Source: an uncultured Flavobacteriaceae bacterium
Lineage (GTDB): Bacteria > Bacteroidota > Bacteroidia > Flavobacteriales > Flavobacteriaceae
NCBI GenBank assembly: GCA_947494715.1
Contig: CANLWG010000020.1
Location: 32,158 to 96,157, forward strand
Direction of reading: 5' to 3'
Length of the DNA: 64,000 nt
Every line of letters starts with the position of its first letter. Within the stretch, counting starts at the first letter, position 1. The position numbers were made by a program, and so were the translations under genes. Under the pieces are notes generated by a model, which saw only the letters and a list, made by a program, of their open reading frames with translations, searched no databases and was not told the origin of the DNA. Below are positions 26,530 to 34,391 of this stretch, piece after piece.

Positions 26530-26560
26530 GGGATAAATATAAGGAAGTTATCAATTCCGG

Positions 26561-27313
26561 TTACACCTCTTCCACTTCAAATAAAATGGGCCGGCTAGGG
26601 CTGGCATCATTAACAAAGGGGGCTACCTGCAGATTTAAGAAATATTTGCCGTCACGAATGCGATTGGGCACAAAGACGAGTTCGGTAATAGTGGCCGACT
26701 TTCTAAGTTCCCCATTAAAGTTCCAAAAGGCCTTATGCGCCAATAACTCCCCGTTATCCTTTTCCTTGTCCACAGACGGGAGGTCTATGAGTAGGTGCTT
26801 CACTCCCTTCTCGCAAAGGAACGTTGCTGCATCTTCCAACATGTAAGGGGGATTTGTGTGGGAATATTGCCGCGAGAGTTTTGCTTTGGTATTCGGCAGA
26901 GTCCGGATTACGACCGCATCCCTATGGCCCTGGCCCAAGACATACTCCAGTTGTTTTTTTGAAATGACAAAGTCGCTTCCTCGCTTTTCGGGAGCAATGG
27001 TCAGTAACTCTACAGCAAAAAAATAACTGTTTAAATTCTTGTTTATAGAATGAAATTCTTCCGTGATATGCCCAACACACTCCGTATGCGTCCCATGTGC
27101 GTGGGGATTAAACCAAATATCATTGAAGTTAATAGCGGCTCCTTCTGAAACCTTGGCCACAAAGTTACCTTCCCTGTGCGGTTCTATTCTGGGATGGCCC
27201 AAATACCAGACATTCACATTGATTGCCTCTCCCCGCAGAGGAATTGAAATATCCAAGGGTTTGGACAGGTCAATTTTATAAACTTTGTTATTGTATTCTA
27301 CTTTCGCGAGCAT
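26561..27313 (-). CDS. Cyclase family protein (kynurenine formamidase-like)
   Basis: The 250-residue protein shows the metal-binding signature of the cyclase / arylformamidase family, HAHGTHTECVGH (about residues 71-82). The start DISIPLRG and the VIRTLP and HLLIDLPSVD runs also fit. Family members hydrolyse N-formylkynurenine, isatin or cyclic amides. The gene is not near tryptophan-degradation genes here, so the substrate is left open. It is on the same strand as hemW, 27 bp downstream of it. Confidence 0.85.
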   Translation of the reverse strand: MLAKVEYNNKVYKIDLSKPLDISIPLRGEAINVNVWYLGHPRIEPHREGNFVAKVSEGAAINFNDIWFNPHAHGTHTECVGHITEEFHSINKNLNSYFFAVELLTIAPEKRGSDFVISKKQLEYVLGQGHRDAVVIRTLPNTKAKLSRQYSHTNPPYMLEDAATFLCEKGVKHLLIDLPSVDKEKDNGELLAHKAFWNFNGELRKSATITELVFVPNRIRDGKYFLNLQVAPFVNDASPSRPILFEVEEV

Positions 27314-27340
27314 GTATGCCGAACTTTTTCTAAAATCGAT

Positions 27341-28474
27341 TTAAGACAAGTTAACCATAAATAGATCACTGGCGATTCCGTCCACCAAAAACTTGCCTTT
27401 TCTTGTGGCCAACAAGGTATCCCCATCCAGGTACAGTAAATTGGACTCAATGTATTTCTTGGCTTGTTCCTTAATGTGTTTCTCATAAACTTCCCCAAAC
27501 GATATCTTGATGTTTTCCATGGAAACCCCCCAAATGGTCCGTAGACCGGTCATGACATACTCATTGTATCTATCCGTTTTGGATAGTACCTCTACCTCCA
27601 TGGGCAGTTCACTTTTGGCAATAGCCCTTAAATACTTGGGATTGCTCCTTACATTCCAGCCTCTACGTTCCCCATCATAGGAATGTGCCGATGGGCCGAT
27701 ACCCAAATAGTTCTTCTGCTGCCAATAGGCGGTATTGTTTTTGGAGAAGTAACCTGGCTTGCCAAAATTGGAAATCTCATAACAGGTATATCCCGCACCC
27801 GTAAGGGTATCACATAAGATGTGGAAATGCAACTGTGCAACCTCATCATCCACGTTTTGAATCACTCCTTTTTCAATAAAATGGGCCAGGGCCGTTTTAG
27901 GTTCAACAGTGAGAGCATAACTTGAAATATGGGGGATATTGAATGATAGTGCTTTTTCAATATTTTGTTGCCAACGCGAGTTGGTCATTCCGGGAATTCC
28001 ATAAATTAAATCGATGGAAATATTTTTAAAATATTGGGATGCATCTTTAATCGATTGTTCTGCCTCCAACGTATTATGGGCCCGGTTCATCAATTTTAAA
28101 TCTTCATCAAAAAAAGATTGAACACCAATACTCAACCTATTGATACGACTTTTTGATAGTTTAATGATTCGATTTTTGGACAGGTCATCCGGATTGGCCT
28201 CCAAGGTTACTTCCGGATTCTGTATTACCTGATAATTGGTATATACCGCATTGATAATTTGATCGATTTCCCCTACTTCTAAAACCGAAGGTGTTCCTCC
28301 TCCAAAATAAATAGTCTCGACGAGATCTCCCTTCAGCTCATTTTTGCGCAATAGAATCTCTTTTATCAGGGCTTGGACCATAGCCTCCTTTTTACCCATG
28401 GAAGTGGAAAAATGAAAATCACAGTAGTGACAGGCCTGTTTGCAAAAAGGAATATGGATGTAGATAGTGCTCAA
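27341..28474 (-). CDS. hemW: Radical SAM heme chaperone HemW
   Basis: The 377-residue protein carries the radical SAM cluster motif CKQACHYC (Cys11, Cys15, Cys18), the GGGTPS motif near residue 58, and the C-terminal HemN-like domain (YNEYVMTGLRTIWGVS). HemW delivers heme to respiratory enzymes and should not be called coproporphyrinogen oxidase; it lacks the extra N-terminal cysteine of HemN. The start is a TTG at 28474: in-frame stops close the frame just upstream and no later start would keep the cluster. That TTG lies at the edge of a 7-bp repeat array. Confidence 0.93.
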   Translation of the reverse strand: MSTIYIHIPFCKQACHYCDFHFSTSMGKKEAMVQALIKEILLRKNELKGDLVETIYFGGGTPSVLEVGEIDQIINAVYTNYQVIQNPEVTLEANPDDLSKNRIIKLSKSRINRLSIGVQSFFDEDLKLMNRAHNTLEAEQSIKDASQYFKNISIDLIYGIPGMTNSRWQQNIEKALSFNIPHISSYALTVEPKTALAHFIEKGVIQNVDDEVAQLHFHILCDTLTGAGYTCYEISNFGKPGYFSKNNTAYWQQKNYLGIGPSAHSYDGERRGWNVRSNPKYLRAIAKSELPMEVEVLSKTDRYNEYVMTGLRTIWGVSMENIKISFGEVYEKHIKEQAKKYIESNLLYLDGDTLLATRKGKFLVDGIASDLFMVNLS

Positions 28475-28507
28475 TGTTCAACTAACAGTATACAATTAAC
28501 AATAGCC
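28473..28507 (-). repeat. Degenerate heptad array upstream of hemW
   Basis: On the minus strand five consecutive 7-bp units can be read: GGCTATT, GTTAATT, GTATACT, GTTAGTT and GAACATT. The last one supplies the first two bases of the hemW TTG start. The units share G at position 1 and T at position 7. Confidence 0.6.
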
Positions 28508-28513
28508 AAAACA

Positions 28514-28876
28514 TTATGACTTATTGATTCTTGTTGTTTTTAATATGGAAAACATAATTTTAGACAGCTCATCGGCATCTTCAATCAGTACTTCCGCCTT
28601 TTCCTTGGAAATGAAGTTTGAATCGCTTAACAAATGAAGCCAATATTTTGTTTCCAAACTTTCCTTATAGGCAATTGATATTTTGGCTGAGAAATCATTT
28701 TTTGAAATAGCCCCATTGGCTTCGGCAATGTTCGCTCCGATTGATGTTGCCGATTTCAAAAGTTGTTTGGACAAAACATATTCCTTTTTCTCTTGCAAAA
28801 TTGATTTGTAGAGCAAAACTATTTTTAACGCAAATTTATATGATTTTTTGGCTAGTGGATTGTTGTTAACCTCCAT
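28514..28876 (-). CDS. Four-helix-bundle protein (S23/IVS family)
   Basis: The 120-residue protein belongs to the four-helix-bundle family first seen in 23S rRNA intervening sequences. The motif ATSIGANIAEANGAISKNDF (about residues 48-67) and the YKESLETKYWLHLL helix are diagnostic. The biochemical role is not known. It sits between hemW and ruvC and has 7-bp repeat arrays on both sides, which suggests it came in as a small mobile cassette; elsewhere it is found in varied places. Confidence 0.92.
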   Translation of the reverse strand: MEVNNNPLAKKSYKFALKIVLLYKSILQEKKEYVLSKQLLKSATSIGANIAEANGAISKNDFSAKISIAYKESLETKYWLHLLSDSNFISKEKAEVLIEDADELSKIMFSILKTTRINKS

Positions 28877-28877
28877 T

Positions 28878-28919
28878 TGCTAATTGTTCATTGTTCATTG
28901 TTTATTGTTCCCTGTTCAC
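28878..28919 (-). repeat. Heptad array between ruvC and the four-helix gene
   Basis: On the minus strand six units follow without gaps: GTGAACA, GGGAACA, ATAAACA, ATGAACA, ATGAACA and ATTAGCA. The first includes the ruvC stop codon TGA, and the last ends one base before the ATG of the 28514 gene, so the whole gap between the two genes is array. Confidence 0.85.
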
Positions 28920-29470
28920 TTCTTAACTCGCCTTTTATTGGCCTTGATGAACGCTTCCCAGCCGGAGTAGTTTTTCCCTATCTCAACACGTCCCTCGTTA
29001 TAAAAATGGCAGACCGCGGCGGCAAGACCATCCGTGCTATCCAGGTTTTTAGGAAGGGTTTTAAGCCCTAACGTACTCTGCAACATCTTCGCTACCTGTT
29101 CCTTACTGGCATTTCCATTCCCGGTTATGGACATCTTTATTTTTTTCGGAAGGTATTCTGTTATAGGTATCTGACGCGAAAGTCCAGCGGCCATGGCCAC
29201 GCCCTGCGCACGACCCAATTTAAGCATACTTTGTACATTTTTGCCGTAAAAAGGTGCCTCAATGGCAATTTCGTCCGGATGATAGTTATCAATCAATTCC
29301 AGGGTTCGTTCAAAGATAAGCTTGAGCTTCGTATAGGGGTCGGTATACTTTTTAAGTTGAAGTTCATTCATCTGGATGAACTGCATTTTTTTATTCACAA
29401 TTTTGATAATCCCAAAACCCATGATAGTCGTTCCGGGGTCAATACCAAGTATGATTTTTTCGTGGGCCAA
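28916..29470 (-). CDS. ruvC: Crossover junction endodeoxyribonuclease RuvC
   Basis: The 184-residue protein is RuvC, the Holliday-junction resolvase of recombination repair. IILGIDPGTTIMGFG contains the first catalytic aspartate (Asp11), EIAIEAPFYGKNVQSMLKLGRAQG the catalytic glutamate and the DNA-binding loop, and DSTDGLAAAVCHFY the last acidic residues. The start is a TTG at 29470. Directly upstream in frame is TAA from the repeat array, and the next ATG would remove the first catalytic residue, so TTG must be used or the true start was lost. The protein is of normal length. Confidence 0.95.
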   Translation of the reverse strand: MAHEKIILGIDPGTTIMGFGIIKIVNKKMQFIQMNELQLKKYTDPYTKLKLIFERTLELIDNYHPDEIAIEAPFYGKNVQSMLKLGRAQGVAMAAGLSRQIPITEYLPKKIKMSITGNGNASKEQVAKMLQSTLGLKTLPKNLDSTDGLAAAVCHFYNEGRVEIGKNYSGWEAFIKANKRRVKK

Positions 29471-29498
29471 GTGTTAAGTGTTAAGTGTTAAGTGTTAA
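29471..29498 (-). repeat. Perfect heptad array (TTAACAC)4 at the ruvC start
   Basis: Four perfect copies of TTAACAC on the minus strand run straight into the ruvC TTG, which occupies the place of TTA in a fifth unit. Every unit places a TAA stop upstream of ruvC in one frame. Confidence 0.95.
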
Positions 29499-29545
29499 AG
29501 TTATATTTAAGAACTTGAGTTGGCCATTTTCCCTGATTTTTATCC

Positions 29546-29580
29546 TTGGTCTCAAATCTAACATCTCGTATCTAATTACT
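29546..29580 (-). repeat. Degenerate heptad array at the end of the TonB-like gene
   Basis: On the minus strand the units AGTAATT, AGATACG, AGATGTT, AGATTTG and AGACCAA follow each other. The first overlaps the stop codon TAG of the 29572 gene. The AGANNTN form is the same as in the arrays at 51357 and 54575. Confidence 0.75.
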
Positions 29581-30048
29581 ATTCAAGACTATAGGTAACC
29601 GAAATTTTGCGGAAACCGGAATCCCCCTTTTTAAAGCCGGGGCCAAAGGAGGCATGTTCTTTAGGCTTTGGCGAACAATACCTTCAAATTCGGGCATTTG
29701 CCCATCGATTGCATTATCCTTTACAATCTCCAGGATGGTTATTTTTCCTTCCTTGTCCACTAAAAAATCTACGGTAATTGTGGAGTCCATTTCCGAATCC
29801 AATATAAATTCGAATTGAGTTAAGGTAGCCGAAAAATGGGACAAGAGCTCCCGTTCAAAACACTCCCTCTGCCCTATTTTGGATGCAGTTTCATCGCAGT
29901 TCTCAAATAAGGGGTAGTTGTCCACATTGTTCCAATCAATGGCTTGCATTTCCTGGTCCACCATTTCCTGGGTCTTCTTGTCTTTGGAGACCCACAGATT
30001 GCAGGAAGCCAGACCGCAAAAAACCAACAGCATCCAAAAGTGTCGCAT
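29572..30048 (-). CDS. TonB C-terminal-like lipoprotein
   Basis: The 158-residue protein has a lipoprotein leader (MRHFWMLLVFCGLASCN) and a C-terminal domain like that of TonB/energy transducers: VDFLVDKEGKITILEIVKDNAIDG, then a MPPLAPALKRGIPVSAKFRLPI ending. ATG 30048 is preferred over an in-frame TTG three codons upstream. The domain also forms the tail of the BlaR1-like protein encoded just upstream at 30166-31671, so the two may have arisen by duplication. A terminator separates them, so it is probably expressed apart. Function unknown. Confidence 0.78.
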   Translation of the reverse strand: MRHFWMLLVFCGLASCNLWVSKDKKTQEMVDQEMQAIDWNNVDNYPLFENCDETASKIGQRECFERELLSHFSATLTQFEFILDSEMDSTITVDFLVDKEGKITILEIVKDNAIDGQMPEFEGIVRQSLKNMPPLAPALKRGIPVSAKFRLPIVLNSN

Positions 30049-30117
30049 ACCCTCCAATTCTTGGGTGGAAATTACGACTTTTTAGCGAAGGATCGGAACA
30101 TCTTCCTTACCCCATGC

Positions 30118-30149
30118 AAAAAGACCTGGATCAGCATCCAGGTCTTTTT
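30118..30149. terminator. Bidirectional Rho-independent terminator
   Basis: AAAAAGACCTGGAT (30118-30131), the loop CAGC and ATCCAGGTCTTTTT form a perfect 14-bp stem, with a T-run on each strand. It lies just after the stop of the second BlaR1-like gene and ends that minus-strand operon. Confidence 0.92.
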
Positions 30150-30165
30150 TAAGGGTAATCGAAAG

Positions 30166-31671
30166 TTATTGTAACTTAAATGTGATCGGAATGGAATACA
30201 TCACATTGACGTCGTTTCCACCATGCCTACCGGGTACCATATTGGGGATGCGCCCGATAATCCTTTCTACCTCATCTTCCAAAAGCAGATCCGGCCCTTT
30301 AGTTTTAATGTGTGCGACCTTCCCATGTTCATCGATGGTAAACATAGCATTCACGCGTCCTTCAATTTCCTTTTTTATGGCTTCCTTTGGATAATTGAAA
30401 TGCTTACTGATATGGCGTTGTAGTTTTGAGTTGAAACAAGCCCTTTTATCAGCTTCGTTTTCACAACCCGGAAAAATAGGGACTTGTTCCACCTCTCTAA
30501 AACGTAATGCATTACCAAAGTCGTGTCCCGAGGTTGTTTTTGAAGTTTTTCCAAATAAATCAAGGTCCAAATCCAACAAATCGCTTTCAATATGCATTTC
30601 AGCTTTAATGGGATTGCCTTTCGGATCTGAAATGTAGGACTCGCCATGCTCCGGTCTTGAAAAATGTATGGTAGAATTGCCATCTTCAATACGCAACTCC
30701 CAATCCTCTGGGCCTTTCGAAAGATCTGTCAGTCTTGAAAAGACTTTACTTTCCTCCATCTCGGTCAAATTTTGGATATCTGAAACGGCCATAGTTTCCA
30801 ATATTCCATCTTTTCTTTCATTTTGACAAGATGTATAGAAAAGCATTCCAATTACAAGGGGGGCAATAAGTAAATACTTCAATTTCCAAATTCTTTTTGA
30901 TTTTGATTTCTGTAACATGACTATTCGTTTTTTGATTAATGATTTTTTAAAAAATTGATTGATAAATGAAATATGTTGGGTTTGAAACACCTGAGACAAA
31001 AGCAATTCGTATTGCTCATTTTTGTTGGTTTTGGCCACTTGGGCATCAGCAATGAATTCGTGCAACTCCGAAACCTTATTCTGATATACATAGACCAAAG
31101 GATTGAACCAGCCAAGGATCCGCATCAATTCAAAAAACAACAGATCGTACGAATGTCTTTGCCGAATATGGACCAACTCATGCTTGATGATAGTCTCATG
31201 TTTCCTCTTAAACACCTTATCACCCAAGAAAATGGATCTGAAAAAGGAAAAGGCTGCGGTGCTGTTGGGAAGGATTACTCGGGTAAACTCATTGAAATAA
31301 TGCACCTCCCCTAATTGTTTTAGTTTTTGGATTTGAAGTAGCTTGTATACAAAAAAAGTCGTAGTCGAAATTATACCGCCAAAAAAGAGTATGAACCCCC
31401 AGGGCAGACCAAAAGTTGAATCATTGTCCGCTGCAACCGTTATAATGGCATTGTCCAAATTCCAAAGGAATTCTGGATACCCTTGAAAAGCTAGAGGTAT
31501 ATTGGTTCTAAAAGCCTCTATTTTTACCCAAGGCAATATCAGGGAAAGTAGGTATGTGCCTATAAGATAGGCTCGGTTCCATTGGAAAAAGGTTTCGCGT
31601 TTTAGCCAAAAATCATAGATGGCCAAAAACACCAATTGAAAGGCCACACATTCTAGAGCATACTGAATCAT
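30166..31671 (-). CDS. BlaR1-like M56 peptidase with TonB-like C-terminal domain
   Basis: The 501-residue membrane protein has three to four N-terminal transmembrane helices, the zinc motif HELVH (164-168) and the following WFNPLVYVYQNKVSELHEFIADAQV, as in other M56 proteases. A further membrane helix lies near 265-282. The last 110 residues (from VEQVPIFPGCENE) form a TonB-C-like domain that in this family faces the periplasm. No penicillin-binding domain is present. Its ATG overlaps the stop of the BlaI gene (ATGA), so the pair is coupled. It should sense an envelope signal and inactivate its BlaI partner. Confidence 0.9.
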   Translation of the reverse strand: MIQYALECVAFQLVFLAIYDFWLKRETFFQWNRAYLIGTYLLSLILPWVKIEAFRTNIPLAFQGYPEFLWNLDNAIITVAADNDSTFGLPWGFILFFGGIISTTTFFVYKLLQIQKLKQLGEVHYFNEFTRVILPNSTAAFSFFRSIFLGDKVFKRKHETIIKHELVHIRQRHSYDLLFFELMRILGWFNPLVYVYQNKVSELHEFIADAQVAKTNKNEQYELLLSQVFQTQHISFINQFFKKSLIKKRIVMLQKSKSKRIWKLKYLLIAPLVIGMLFYTSCQNERKDGILETMAVSDIQNLTEMEESKVFSRLTDLSKGPEDWELRIEDGNSTIHFSRPEHGESYISDPKGNPIKAEMHIESDLLDLDLDLFGKTSKTTSGHDFGNALRFREVEQVPIFPGCENEADKRACFNSKLQRHISKHFNYPKEAIKKEIEGRVNAMFTIDEHGKVAHIKTKGPDLLLEDEVERIIGRIPNMVPGRHGGNDVNVMYSIPITFKLQ

Positions 31672-32030
31672 TTTTCGTCTTTTTTGATTTCTTGCAAAAT
31701 AGATTCCAATTCGGTAAGGCTCATATCGTTCTTTTTCATAAAGAAGGATACCATAGTCTTAAAAGACCCCTGAAAATAACCGTCCACCAATTTGGTAATG
31801 GACTGATTGCTATAATCCGATTTCTTAATCAATGGAAAATACAAATGTCCTTTTCCCTCCTTTTCGTGGTCTACAAATCCTTTACTTTCCAAAATGCGGA
31901 CAATAGTGGAAACCGTGTTATAGGCCGGTTTGGGTTCGGGTACTTCGTCTATAATGGCCGCCACATTACATTTTTCCAGCTTCCATAGGATTTGCATTAC
32001 CTCTTCTTCGGCCTTGGTCAATTGCTTCAT
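31668..32030 (-). CDS. BlaI/MecI/CopY family transcriptional repressor (second copy)
   Basis: The 120-residue winged-helix protein (KQLTKAEEEVMQILWKLEKCNVAAI, then AYNTVSTIVRILESKGFVDHE) is a BlaI-type repressor, related to those at 3101 and 60328. Its gene overlaps the M56 protease gene by 4 bp. Three near-identical 16-bp palindromes lie over the promoter upstream. The same palindrome is ahead of the 60328 gene, so the two repressors may cross-regulate. Confidence 0.92.
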   Translation of the reverse strand: MKQLTKAEEEVMQILWKLEKCNVAAIIDEVPEPKPAYNTVSTIVRILESKGFVDHEKEGKGHLYFPLIKKSDYSNQSITKLVDGYFQGSFKTMVSFFMKKNDMSLTELESILQEIKKDEK

Positions 32031-32032
32031 TT

Positions 32033-32100
32033 AACTAAGTTTTTAGTTCAATTAATATTCAAATATAACTAAATTTTTAGTTTAAACTAAATTTTTAGTT
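32033..32100 (-). promoter_or_regulatory. Promoter with three BlaI operators (AACTAA-N4-TTAGTT)
   Basis: Three 16-bp palindromes lie at 32033-32048, 32067-32082 and 32085-32100; the last two are identical (AACTAAATTTTTAGTT on the plus strand). On the minus strand the -7 element TATATTTG (32060-32067) is a perfect TAnnTTTG match. The middle operator fills the space behind it and the distal one covers the -33 region, while the first lies downstream near the start codon. Repression by occlusion is the obvious reading. Confidence 0.85.
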
Positions 32101-32137
32101 AAAAAATTCAGTATTAGAAATTATCTTCTGGACTTAT

Positions 32138-32170
32138 AGACCCGTCAGGTTTTTAAAACCTGACGGGTCT
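32138..32170. repeat. Long perfect palindrome (AGACCCGTCAGG...CCTGACGGGTCT)
   Basis: Twelve bases at 32138-32149 pair perfectly with 32159-32170, and the TTTTTAAAA between them can extend the stem. It lies between two divergent genes, so a terminator role is unlikely. From memory it resembles a dispersed palindrome found in many Bacteroidota genomes. Confidence 0.8.
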
Positions 32171-32226
32171 AACCAAAAAAAATGTAACAAAATGGATGTA
32201 TCTTCGTCCAACAGAAAAGTAGAAAA

Positions 32227-32742
32227 ATGGATGTTCTCCTACTCGTTCTGGGATTTATTTTAATGCTTATTGGTATCCTAGGTAGCTTCTTGCCCGTACT
32301 ACCAGGACCACCCATAAGTTGGGTGGGATTATTATTGTTATATCTCACAAAGGCCGTTCCCCAGGATTGGTGGTTATTGGGCATCACCCTTGGGGTTGCC
32401 CTTATCGTTGTTGCGTTGGATTACATTATTCCTGCTGTGGGGACTAAGAAGTTTGGAGGCAGCAAAGCAGGTATGATAGGCACCACTGTCGGATTGTTAG
32501 TCGCGCTTTTTTTTCCAATTCTGGGGCCCTTGGGTATTATTATCTGGCCCTTTATAGGAGCACTAATTGGGGAGCTACTCAACAAAACAGATAAGAAAAC
32601 TGCCACCAAAGCCGCCTTCGGTTCATTTTTGGGTTTTTTGACGGGTACATTTCTTAAATTTTTGGTTGCTGTGGTATATCTGGGAATATTCGTTTCTACA
32701 GCTTGGGAATACAAAGGGGCCTTATTTCCTTTTTTTAATTAA
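32227..32742 (+). CDS. DUF456 family membrane protein
   Basis: The 171-residue protein has four to five transmembrane helices and the DUF456 signature: GSFLPVLPGPPISWVGLLLLYL near the start, then GTKKFGGSKAGMIGTTVG and GLIIGPFIGA-like GIIIWPFIGALIGELL. The many glycines and the repeated half pattern are typical. Function is unknown. It leads a two-gene unit with the 32749 gene, 6 bp downstream. Confidence 0.9.
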   Translation: MDVLLLVLGFILMLIGILGSFLPVLPGPPISWVGLLLLYLTKAVPQDWWLLGITLGVALIVVALDYIIPAVGTKKFGGSKAGMIGTTVGLLVALFFPILGPLGIIIWPFIGALIGELLNKTDKKTATKAAFGSFLGFLTGTFLKFLVAVVYLGIFVSTAWEYKGALFPFFN

Positions 32743-32748
32743 AGGCAT

Positions 32749-33777
32749 ATGAAATCGATACCGGTTAACAAGCTTCAGTTATTGACCTACGGTTTGCCCC
32801 TACTGGTCATTCTCTCCTCCATTTCTATTGCAGTGGGTCCTTTGCTAAAACTATATCCAGAACTTGCCATGGCCATTACTCTAGATCTCACCTTAGTATC
32901 CCCACTAATATTTTTATTGCTGTCTAGATGGAGTGGCTTACTCAAAATTCGGGTAGTTCCCATTTTTATTATTGGAACAGTTGTTGCCACCTACATCCTT
33001 CCCCTAGACAACAGATATCATCTTAATCTTATTACCACTTATATAGTCCCTATTGTAGAGCTGTTGGTAATCATCATAGTGGCTCTAAAAGTTTATCATA
33101 CCTTAAAATCTATCCAACTATACAAAGTACCCACAGAAGATATATTGGTAACCATCAAAAAAAGTACCATCGAACTTTTGGGGGATAATAGATTGACTAG
33201 GTTTCTTGCGTCCGAGCTGGGTATATTCTACTATGGGCTATTCGTTTGGAAACGAAAAAGAACAAGTTCCCCACAGTTTACCAATTATGAAGAAAATGGC
33301 AGTATTGCATTAATTGCAAGCTTATTGATGGTTGTGTTCATCGAAACTATTACCTTTCATATAGTATTGACACGATGGAGCGAAATAGTCGCATGGGTAT
33401 TTACCATAATGAGTATTTATACAGCGTTTATATTATTTGGACATGTAAAGGCCTTAATCTTTCGACCTTCAGAACTTACAGATAACGAGCTGATTTTGAA
33501 AAATGGCATCATAGCAGACCTTACAATCAGCCTAAGTGAAATTGACAAGATTGAAGTATGCTCCAAAGAAATAACATCGCAAGATTTGGTCGTTGCCAAT
33601 CTAGGGTTGGCCAAGGAGAGTAAAAATCATAATGTTGTCCTTTATTTTAAGAAGCCCCAGACCATACAAAAAGTCTATGGTTTTATCGAATTATGTGACA
33701 TCCTACTTATTTCAGTGGACAACAAGAAGGTGTTTGTCGAAGAGGTACGGAATGCTATTCAAATAGCAAACTCCTAA
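32749..33777 (+). CDS. Multi-pass membrane protein of unknown function
   Basis: I do not recognise the family of this 342-residue protein. Hydrophobic segments near residues 12-32, 38-58, 65-84 and 95-113 and a pair near 185-240 suggest six transmembrane helices. The last 90 residues are soluble and look like a beta-rich PH-like domain (IDKIEVCSKEITSQDL...). Spaced 6 bp after the DUF456 gene, it is probably cotranslated with it. It overlaps the convergent nitroreductase gene by four bases at the 3' end. Confidence 0.6.
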   Translation: MKSIPVNKLQLLTYGLPLLVILSSISIAVGPLLKLYPELAMAITLDLTLVSPLIFLLLSRWSGLLKIRVVPIFIIGTVVATYILPLDNRYHLNLITTYIVPIVELLVIIIVALKVYHTLKSIQLYKVPTEDILVTIKKSTIELLGDNRLTRFLASELGIFYYGLFVWKRKRTSSPQFTNYEENGSIALIASLLMVVFIETITFHIVLTRWSEIVAWVFTIMSIYTAFILFGHVKALIFRPSELTDNELILKNGIIADLTISLSEIDKIEVCSKEITSQDLVVANLGLAKESKNHNVVLYFKKPQTIQKVYGFIELCDILLISVDNKKVFVEEVRNAIQIANS

Positions 33778-34328
33778 TCCATCCACGTAACCTTATCTGC
33801 AATGGGTATCCTGGTCTGTTCAGGAATTTCTTCATCATAATTTCCCATATAGAATAAACCCAGACACTTTTCTCCTTCGTTCAGATCCAGAAATTCTCCC
33901 ATATATTGTATTAACCCCGGAGAACTCCAATAACTACCGATACCCATTTCTGTACAACATAGCCACATATTCTGTACGGCCATCGCGGTAGCGGCTATTT
34001 CTTCCCATTCTGGTAAACTTTCTTTTGGATCACGCTGCATGCAAATAGCGATTACCGCCCCCGCTCTCTCGGGATTCTCCAAGAGCTTTTTGATTTTAAT
34101 CTGTTTAGGGCGTGCTTCGGTCTCCTGATATTTTTTTGATAAGAATTGTCCCAATTGCTTCTTGGGTTCTCCGAGCAATACCTTAAATCGCCAGGGTTCT
34201 GTCTTCTTATGCGTAGGGGCCCAGTTGGCCGCCTCCAGAATTTTTTCGATATCGGTCGTGGCAATCGGTCTGGAATTATATTGTACTGGAAAGACAGAAC
34301 GTCTCTTTTTTATCAGATCGAAGATCAT
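33774..34328 (-). CDS. Nitroreductase family protein (YdjA-like)
   Basis: The 184-residue protein is an FMN-dependent nitroreductase-fold protein. The KKRRSVFPVQYNSRPI start carries the FMN-phosphate arginines, and NWAPTHKKTEPWRFKVL, CCTEMGIGSYWSSPG and LGLFYMGNYDEEIP are the usual YdjA-type runs. The protein is short for the family, as YdjA is. Substrate unknown; it is a single gene on its strand. Confidence 0.88.
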   Translation of the reverse strand: MIFDLIKKRRSVFPVQYNSRPIATTDIEKILEAANWAPTHKKTEPWRFKVLLGEPKKQLGQFLSKKYQETEARPKQIKIKKLLENPERAGAVIAICMQRDPKESLPEWEEIAATAMAVQNMWLCCTEMGIGSYWSSPGLIQYMGEFLDLNEGEKCLGLFYMGNYDEEIPEQTRIPIADKVTWMD

Positions 34329-34391
34329 ATGTTATATATTTAACAATATCAAACTTAATGAATACATTTAGGGTAGCGAAATATAGTCCGA

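Noticed and set aside
28473..29580. A CRISPR-like repeat region around ruvC
   Set aside because: The period is 7 bp with no spacers, and there are no cas genes.
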